Source: Puniceicoccales bacterium (GTDB lineage: Bacteria; Verrucomicrobiota; Verrucomicrobiia; Opitutales; UBA9783). From it: DNA of 18,820 nt. The notes under the pieces were generated by a model. It made no database searches and was not told where the DNA came from. It saw only the letters and a program-made list of their open reading frames with translations. Positions within the stretch are counted from its first letter, which is position 1; each line of letters starts with the position of its first letter. Shown here in pieces: positions 14,637-18,820 of this stretch. The stretch is taken from contig JAIRKR010000024.1 in the NCBI GenBank assembly GCA_031260015.1, forward strand, positions 1 to 18,820, in the 5' to 3' direction. The position numbers and the translations under genes were made by a program.

Positions 14637-16004
14637 CTAAATAGCATACGTTTTTCCTACCTCCGGATCCAAGATGCGTATGGGAGGACAATTTTTTGAA
14701 AATTTTTCAAAAAACCATTGACGGGCTTCCGCATCGCCATGCGTTAAGATTACTTGCTTCGGTTGACGATCCGCCACAAATTGGTACAAATCATCTCGGT
14801 CGGCATGCCCACTTAAATCAAAATGTTCAACTTGCGCCCTTAAGGGTGTTGAGAATTCAAGCGCCTTAAAGGTAAATACTTCGTCGGGTGCTGTCTGTAA
14901 AAGTTGTCCTCCGGGCGTATCCGGATCGCAATAGCCGACAAAACATACCGTATTTTTACAATCTTTTATGAGGTTGGAAGCAACTCGATAGGAAGGGGTG
15001 TGTTCCACCAGCATACCACTGCTCAACAAATAAATTGCCGGTGTTGTTAATTGACTGTCGGGACCAATTTTCTTTCGTCTCAGCGATTTAATATTCAATC
15101 GCTTTAATATGTTTCGGGTAAAGTGAACGGTATTCGTTGTTTTGCCAATTTCATTAAAAACGTTTACGAGTGCCATACCCAAACCGGAGCAAAAAATAGG
15201 GCATTCTGGAATTTTATTTCCCCTGCGAGCGTTGTATAGTAACATCAATAACTCTTGAATGCGTCCCAATGCGAATGCCGGAATTAAGCACATGCCACCC
15301 CGTTGAATCGTTTGGGCAATGGTCCTTAGCAAACGTTCTTCTTCGTCTGTCCGATTGAATTGCCGTTCTGTTCTACCCCGTGTTGTTTCCAGTACAATTG
15401 TATCAAAGAATCGATCATGGGGGATATTTGCACCTTTCAAAGTATGTTGATCTTGGAATAAAATATCTCCCGTAATGAATATTTTTCGCTCTTCGTATTC
15501 AATTAAAATGCTGGAAGCGCCCAAAACGTGACCTGCGAGAAAAAATGTAATATCTACACGACATCCTTCTTTTTCCAAATGCTGAACCTGACCAAATTTA
15601 ACGGGAAAAAAATTTTGTTTTATCCGTTCAATGTCTTTCTTTTCGTACAAAGGGTATTCGGGGATCGACTGTTCTTCCTTTTGCCGGCACATGACCGTGT
15701 AGGAATTTTCCAGCATAATCGGTGTTACCAAGCTTGTGGGATAACTTAAAAACACGCGCGCTTTGGGTTGTTTTCGCAGCAAAACGGGTAATCCACCCAA
15801 ATGATCCAAATGGCAGTGCGTTAACAAGATCGCATCTACAGAGTTTTCAGGGAGCAAACTCAATTGCGGCAATGTCGCGTTGCCTATACGTTTGGGATCC
15901 ATCCCTGCGTCCACAACAAAACGAAAAGGTCCCACCTCTAAAGAGAGGCTATTGGCACCAATTTCCTTTTCAAAGTTGAGATCTCGAAAGAGACAATGTA
16001 TCAC
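14637..16004 (-). CDS. Beta-CASP metallo-beta-lactamase RNase (CPSF73-like)
   Basis: This encodes a 455-residue metallo-RNase of the beta-CASP group, cytoplasmic zinc enzymes that cut or degrade RNA. The zinc motif HCHLDH is at 63-68, then H159 in AGHVLGA and D180 in ITGD. The beta-CASP domain follows, with acidic motif A (E206 in LETT), PAFALGRIQELL, SSGML, SGHAD (H400) and the last zinc-site histidine H422 in THGDAEAR. No KH domains (as in archaeal CPSF1) and no RNase J C-terminal domain are present, so it matches the short bacterial YSH1-type enzymes. Motif A continues as TTRG rather than the common STYG. The start is GTG at 16002-16004. It may be co-transcribed with the MATE gene, 123 bases ahead of its chosen start, and is divergent from the large coiled-coil gene. 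Confidence 0.9.
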   Translation of the reverse strand: MIHCLFRDLNFEKEIGANSLSLEVGPFRFVVDAGMDPKRIGNATLPQLSLLPENSVDAILLTHCHLDHLGGLPVLLRKQPKARVFLSYPTSLVTPIMLENSYTVMCRQKEEQSIPEYPLYEKKDIERIKQNFFPVKFGQVQHLEKEGCRVDITFFLAGHVLGASSILIEYEERKIFITGDILFQDQHTLKGANIPHDRFFDTIVLETTRGRTERQFNRTDEEERLLRTIAQTIQRGGMCLIPAFALGRIQELLMLLYNARRGNKIPECPIFCSGLGMALVNVFNEIGKTTNTVHFTRNILKRLNIKSLRRKKIGPDSQLTTPAIYLLSSGMLVEHTPSYRVASNLIKDCKNTVCFVGYCDPDTPGGQLLQTAPDEVFTFKALEFSTPLRAQVEHFDLSGHADRDDLYQFVADRQPKQVILTHGDAEARQWFFEKFSKNCPPIRILDPEVGKTYAI

Positions 16005-16021
16005 AAAGTAAACAGCTTATG

Positions 16022-16050
16022 TTTCAATAATCCAATATTTAGATTATACT
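16022..16050 (+). promoter_or_regulatory. Candidate sigma70 promoter for the large coiled-coil gene
   Basis: TTTCAA (16022-16027) and TATACT (16045-16050) are separated by 17 bases, giving a start near 16057, about 50 bases before the ATG at 16107. The -10 is 5 of 6. It lies in the short divergent gap between the beta-CASP RNase gene and the large gene. Confidence 0.45.
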
Positions 16051-16106
16051 TATTGGTGGATACAGTACCCTGGCTTCATTCCTTTGGCAAGGAAATTTTT
16101 TAGCCG

Positions 16107-18737
16107 ATGGTCTTTATCGGCACGTATATTGCTTTGTTTAAAGTAAAATTTTATATTATGACATTAGGGACAATAGATACTCCAAATATACCTCAATCTA
16201 CTTTGGTGGACGCAAGTTCAGCAGGCAATGCAACAATTGGCAATTCTGGCGTACAACGTGCGCAGCCTAGCTCAAATTTGGCACAGGCCAATGAGGCAGA
16301 GACAAAACAGGTTTTAGCAAATCAGATAAGTAACATTATGAGCAAGTTTAGTGCCTTATCGGCAGAGGTTGGAAAATTGCGGAAGGAAGCTGAATCGATA
16401 GAAAATCCCAAAGGCTTTGGAAAATTTATTAATGTTTTAAAAGGTCTTGCAGTCAAACTGTTTGGATTCGTTCAAAATCCGACGGATAGATTGAATCATT
16501 TACAGAATGAGATAAAAATTTTGGGCCATCAGATGACTGCATTGTGCAATAAAATGACGGCAAGCGAGTCCTCTGGTCTCAAAAATATTCAGCCTACACA
16601 GGTACACGCTGACATGGGTGTTCAATCTTCCTCAGACGACTTGAGTACGGCAAAAACTCTGGCTACAACAAGTACTGAATGCATTGAGGAGATTCACGAT
16701 GAGGTAGAAACGCAATTGACCGAGACATCTCGACAAGCAAGATCGTTCGAGCCATTCATGGATAGAAATCTTGTTGGACTTATGTATGGACATCTGCCGG
16801 ACCTTCCCGTGCAGTCATCTCAAGCTCCAGAAGCCGCGGATGTAGGCGGGCCTCCCCCGCCCCCGCCGCCACCACCAAGTGCAGTCGATCAGAAGGCAGC
16901 TTTTGAAAGCGACATGGCTTTATTTCAAAAGCTGCAAACGGAAGGACATCCGGTCAACTTTTCCCGTCAAATCCCATGCGCGGATGGGAAAGTGGTCTCC
17001 GTTGATGTTGCCGCAACCCTTCATTCAAAAGCTGAAGAAACGGCTTTCAAAAGGCAGTTGCAACATGAGGCGGCGCAATTAAGTCAAAGGATAGAAGCTT
17101 TGAAAAGTCCTATTGAAAGCTTAAAACAACAGACGCTCGACATCATTAATACTATGCAAGGGGAAGTTGCATCGGGAGATCGTGGTAACCAGACGATGAC
17201 ACTCCCTTCGGGAATGCAAGTCAAAGTAAATGTCCAATTGCCGTGCGATTACTCGCAAAATCCCTTACAGTTCTTCAACGACCTGGATCGCCTAAAGATG
17301 GATGGACTCATAACAGATTCGGAATACGGCCAATTAGAGACTATTAAAAGAGACCTTACTGAAAACCAGGCAACGTATACACAAGCTTTAGATAACATTC
17401 CAAAGTTCGAAGCGGCTCGAAAAGAACTCATGACGGCAAGTAGTCAGACCTACTTACCAAAGGGTAGTCCAACCTATGAGGCCATTGCTTCCATTTTGTC
17501 TCAACGTTCTCGTTTGCCTGCAGAATTGCAATCTTACTGGAATAACTTTAGTTATGACTCTCTGGACGCAAGCTTAAAACGCGCTCAAAACAGCCAGCAA
17601 CAGAAAATTGACAAGATGGTAGCTCAATTGGAACAAGATAGAGTAAAATTAGATGCGGCAAAAGCACAATATAGTCAAGCGGGGGTAGCTTTGTTGGACG
17701 CATTAGAACGCTCTTCTTTAAGCGAAGGTGAAAAAAGTAGATTGAAAAACACGTTCAGCTCAAACGATGGTTTTACCCCACCAAGTAATGCGAAAGAAGA
17801 AACTGACCTATTAGGGGCAGATGTGAGCATAATAAAGAATAAAGATGTCTTTCAAGCATATAAACAGCTGGGGAGATGTAATCCAAAGGGTATACAAACC
17901 GACATAGAAAAATTGACGGAGGAGATTAAAACTCTCCAGAAAAGTGGTTCGTCTGCTGGATTACAAGGTGCCGTCATAAGCAAACAAGTACAAATATCAC
18001 TGGAACCGAATTTGTTCAAGATGGCTGAACAAATACGTGGAGGTGCCCAATTTGATTTGGATAGTTTATCAAGAGCTATACAGACTGTAGAAGCGGGTAA
18101 AATTCGTGAGGAATTCAAGAAAGAAGCGAATAAAACTAAGGAGGAAGTTGCTGATGCATTAAAGCAGGTACAGGAATTTTCCTCGGCACTGGGATATCCG
18201 ACGCAAGATATAAAGGAAATAGATATAGGTAAGATAAAGGAACTCATGGATTTACAAAATTTGGATAGTTTATCAAAGGAACGTTTATCAAACGCTATAC
18301 AGACTGTAGAAGCGAGTAAATTTCGTGATGCATTAAAGCAGGTACAGGAATTTTCCTCGGCACTGGGATATCCGACGCAAGATATAAAGGAAATAGATAT
18401 AGGTAAGATAAAGGGACTCACGTATTTACAAAATTTGGATAGTTTATCAAGAGCTATAGATGATATAAAAGCAGATAGAAGTAATGGGACTTCCAGTGTA
18501 TTTGTTGGTGCATCAAAGCAGGTACAGGCATTTTCCTCGGCACTGGGATATCCGACGCAAGATCCAGATCAAATAAAGGGACTCATGAATCTTGTAAAAC
18601 ATTTACAAACACACAATAGTCCGAACGATATTCATATATTAGCTGAAAATGTGGCGCAGTCAAAAACGTATACGAAGACACCCGATGCTGCAGGTATGAA
18701 CAACGCATTCTTTGTGTATATACAGAAAATGGCCTAA
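16107..18737 (+). CDS. Large coiled-coil, polyproline and tandem-repeat protein; candidate secreted effector
   Basis: I do not recognise this 876-residue protein; no enzyme motif is visible. Layout (numbering from 16107): a Ser/Thr/Asn/Gln-rich N-terminus to about 55; a helical coiled coil about 59-95; a low-complexity stretch; GG followed by nine prolines at 249-257; long charged helical segments through about 620; a WH2-like LFKMAEQIRGGAQF at 636-649; and three tandem C-terminal repeats built around FSSALGYPTQD. There are no membrane spans apart from a possible hydrophobic patch in the first 17 residues. The ATG at 16158 (MTLGTIDTPNIP) is an alternative start that drops that patch. I keep 16107 because AAGGA lies 13 bases upstream, but this is uncertain. 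The polar N-terminus, coiled coils and polyproline recall secreted effectors of intracellular bacteria. No secretion genes are nearby, so this is inference. Confidence 0.75.
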   Translation: MVFIGTYIALFKVKFYIMTLGTIDTPNIPQSTLVDASSAGNATIGNSGVQRAQPSSNLAQANEAETKQVLANQISNIMSKFSALSAEVGKLRKEAESIENPKGFGKFINVLKGLAVKLFGFVQNPTDRLNHLQNEIKILGHQMTALCNKMTASESSGLKNIQPTQVHADMGVQSSSDDLSTAKTLATTSTECIEEIHDEVETQLTETSRQARSFEPFMDRNLVGLMYGHLPDLPVQSSQAPEAADVGGPPPPPPPPPSAVDQKAAFESDMALFQKLQTEGHPVNFSRQIPCADGKVVSVDVAATLHSKAEETAFKRQLQHEAAQLSQRIEALKSPIESLKQQTLDIINTMQGEVASGDRGNQTMTLPSGMQVKVNVQLPCDYSQNPLQFFNDLDRLKMDGLITDSEYGQLETIKRDLTENQATYTQALDNIPKFEAARKELMTASSQTYLPKGSPTYEAIASILSQRSRLPAELQSYWNNFSYDSLDASLKRAQNSQQQKIDKMVAQLEQDRVKLDAAKAQYSQAGVALLDALERSSLSEGEKSRLKNTFSSNDGFTPPSNAKEETDLLGADVSIIKNKDVFQAYKQLGRCNPKGIQTDIEKLTEEIKTLQKSGSSAGLQGAVISKQVQISLEPNLFKMAEQIRGGAQFDLDSLSRAIQTVEAGKIREEFKKEANKTKEEVADALKQVQEFSSALGYPTQDIKEIDIGKIKELMDLQNLDSLSKERLSNAIQTVEASKFRDALKQVQEFSSALGYPTQDIKEIDIGKIKGLTYLQNLDSLSRAIDDIKADRSNGTSSVFVGASKQVQAFSSALGYPTQDPDQIKGLMNLVKHLQTHNSPNDIHILAENVAQSKTYTKTPDAAGMNNAFFVYIQKMA
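16851..16877 (+). repeat. Polyproline tract (nine codons)
   Basis: Nine consecutive proline codons use four different triplet forms (CCT, CCC, CCG, CCA). The tract is therefore not a simple triplet slippage product and has probably been kept as protein sequence. Two glycines precede it. Such tracts bind profilin, SH3 or EVH1 domains in eukaryotes, and they normally need EF-P for translation. Confidence 0.9.
18057..18603 (+). repeat. Three tandem in-frame repeats in the large protein
   Basis: Units start at 18057, 18261 and 18435, each opening with LDSLS and carrying KQVQ(E/A)FSSALGYPTQD. Units 1 and 2 share 88 identical bases (18153-18240 and 18327-18414, 174 apart). Unit 3 matches unit 2 with one mismatch over 49 bases (18515-18563), 180 apart. 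Unit 1 has an extra charged insert of about 20 residues before its core. Spacing is always a multiple of three, so the frame is kept. The near identity points to recent duplication. Confidence 0.95.
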
Positions 18738-18820
18738 GAAGTCTTGTTATAAAAGAGCCAGGGAATTCCCTGGCTCTTTTATAACAAGACTTCTTAGGCC
18801 ATTTTCTGTATATACACAAA
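18711..18820. repeat. Perfect 110-bp palindrome reaching the window end
   Basis: Bases 18711-18765 are the exact reverse complement of 18766-18820, with no spacer and no mismatch. The left arm includes the last eight codons and stop of the large gene, so the right arm is a mirror copy of coding sequence. The match runs to the final base, so the true length of the inverted copy is unknown. A minus-strand open frame at 18583-18819 arises partly from this mirror and is not a gene. Confidence 0.98.
18751..18780 (+). terminator. Terminator hairpin after the large gene
   Basis: A-rich, then GAGCCAGGGA, with its complement ending in CTCTTTT, starts 13 bases past the stop. This is a classic intrinsic terminator with a GC-rich stem and T-tail, centred on GAATTC. 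It sits at the centre of the larger palindrome. If that fold-back is an artefact, the right half of this hairpin is not independent evidence. Confidence 0.6.

Noticed and set aside
17852..18421. 189-codon minus-strand open frame opposite the repeats
   Set aside because: It is the shadow of the tandem repeat region of the large gene; its own repeats only mirror those on the plus strand.
18057..18603. Could the repeated blocks be a CRISPR array?
   Set aside because: The units are long, only three in number, in frame within a gene, and have no short constant repeat with unique spacers. No cas genes are present.
18583..18819. 78-codon minus-strand open frame at the right end
   Set aside because: It reads the mirror copy in the palindrome and then the reverse strand of the large gene. 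It has no independent support.

Overview
The window suggests a bacterium with roughly 40% GC from the PVC superphylum, most likely Verrucomicrobiota. The reasons are the sigma factor layout (a full-length group 1 RpoD with regions 1.1 and 1.2), the pairing of dnaG with rpoD, and an almost complete lack of Shine-Dalgarno sequences. This placement comes from recalled family resemblance, not from a search. An aromatic amino acid permease of the type seen in Chlamydia, and a long coiled-coil protein with a polyproline tract, hint at a host-associated life. The window starts inside sucD and ends in a perfect fold-back palindrome, so it looks like a whole contig.

Layout. Positions 1-605 hold the 3' two thirds of sucD (+). 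A cold shock protein gene (-) ends at a good hairpin terminator, and it shares an AT-rich spacer with a divergent TyrP-like permease gene (+). Positions 2828-8781 are a tight four-gene run on the + strand: a TolB-like beta-propeller, an LptF/LptG-type permease, dnaG and rpoD. Cell envelope and replication/transcription initiation are therefore probably transcribed together, in an arrangement that recalls the macromolecular synthesis operon. Positions 8782-11329 form an AT-rich island with a PglK-like ABC flippase gene and two long spacers. The second spacer has long-range base pairing and may hold a structured RNA. Positions 11330-16004 carry minus-strand genes: rpmA, rplU, an RluD-like pseudouridine synthase, a MATE exporter and a beta-CASP metallo-beta-lactamase RNase. 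Positions 16107-18737 (+) encode one 876-residue protein of unknown function.

Most of the window is ordinary housekeeping sequence. The points worth attention are: a DnaG that has lost three of its four zinc ligands; the large protein with coiled coils, nine consecutive prolines, a WH2-like motif and a recently expanded C-terminal repeat (a candidate secreted, possibly actin-directed effector); the possible structured RNA at 10870-11163; and the 110-bp perfect palindrome at the right end, which is more likely an assembly or amplification fold-back than biology.
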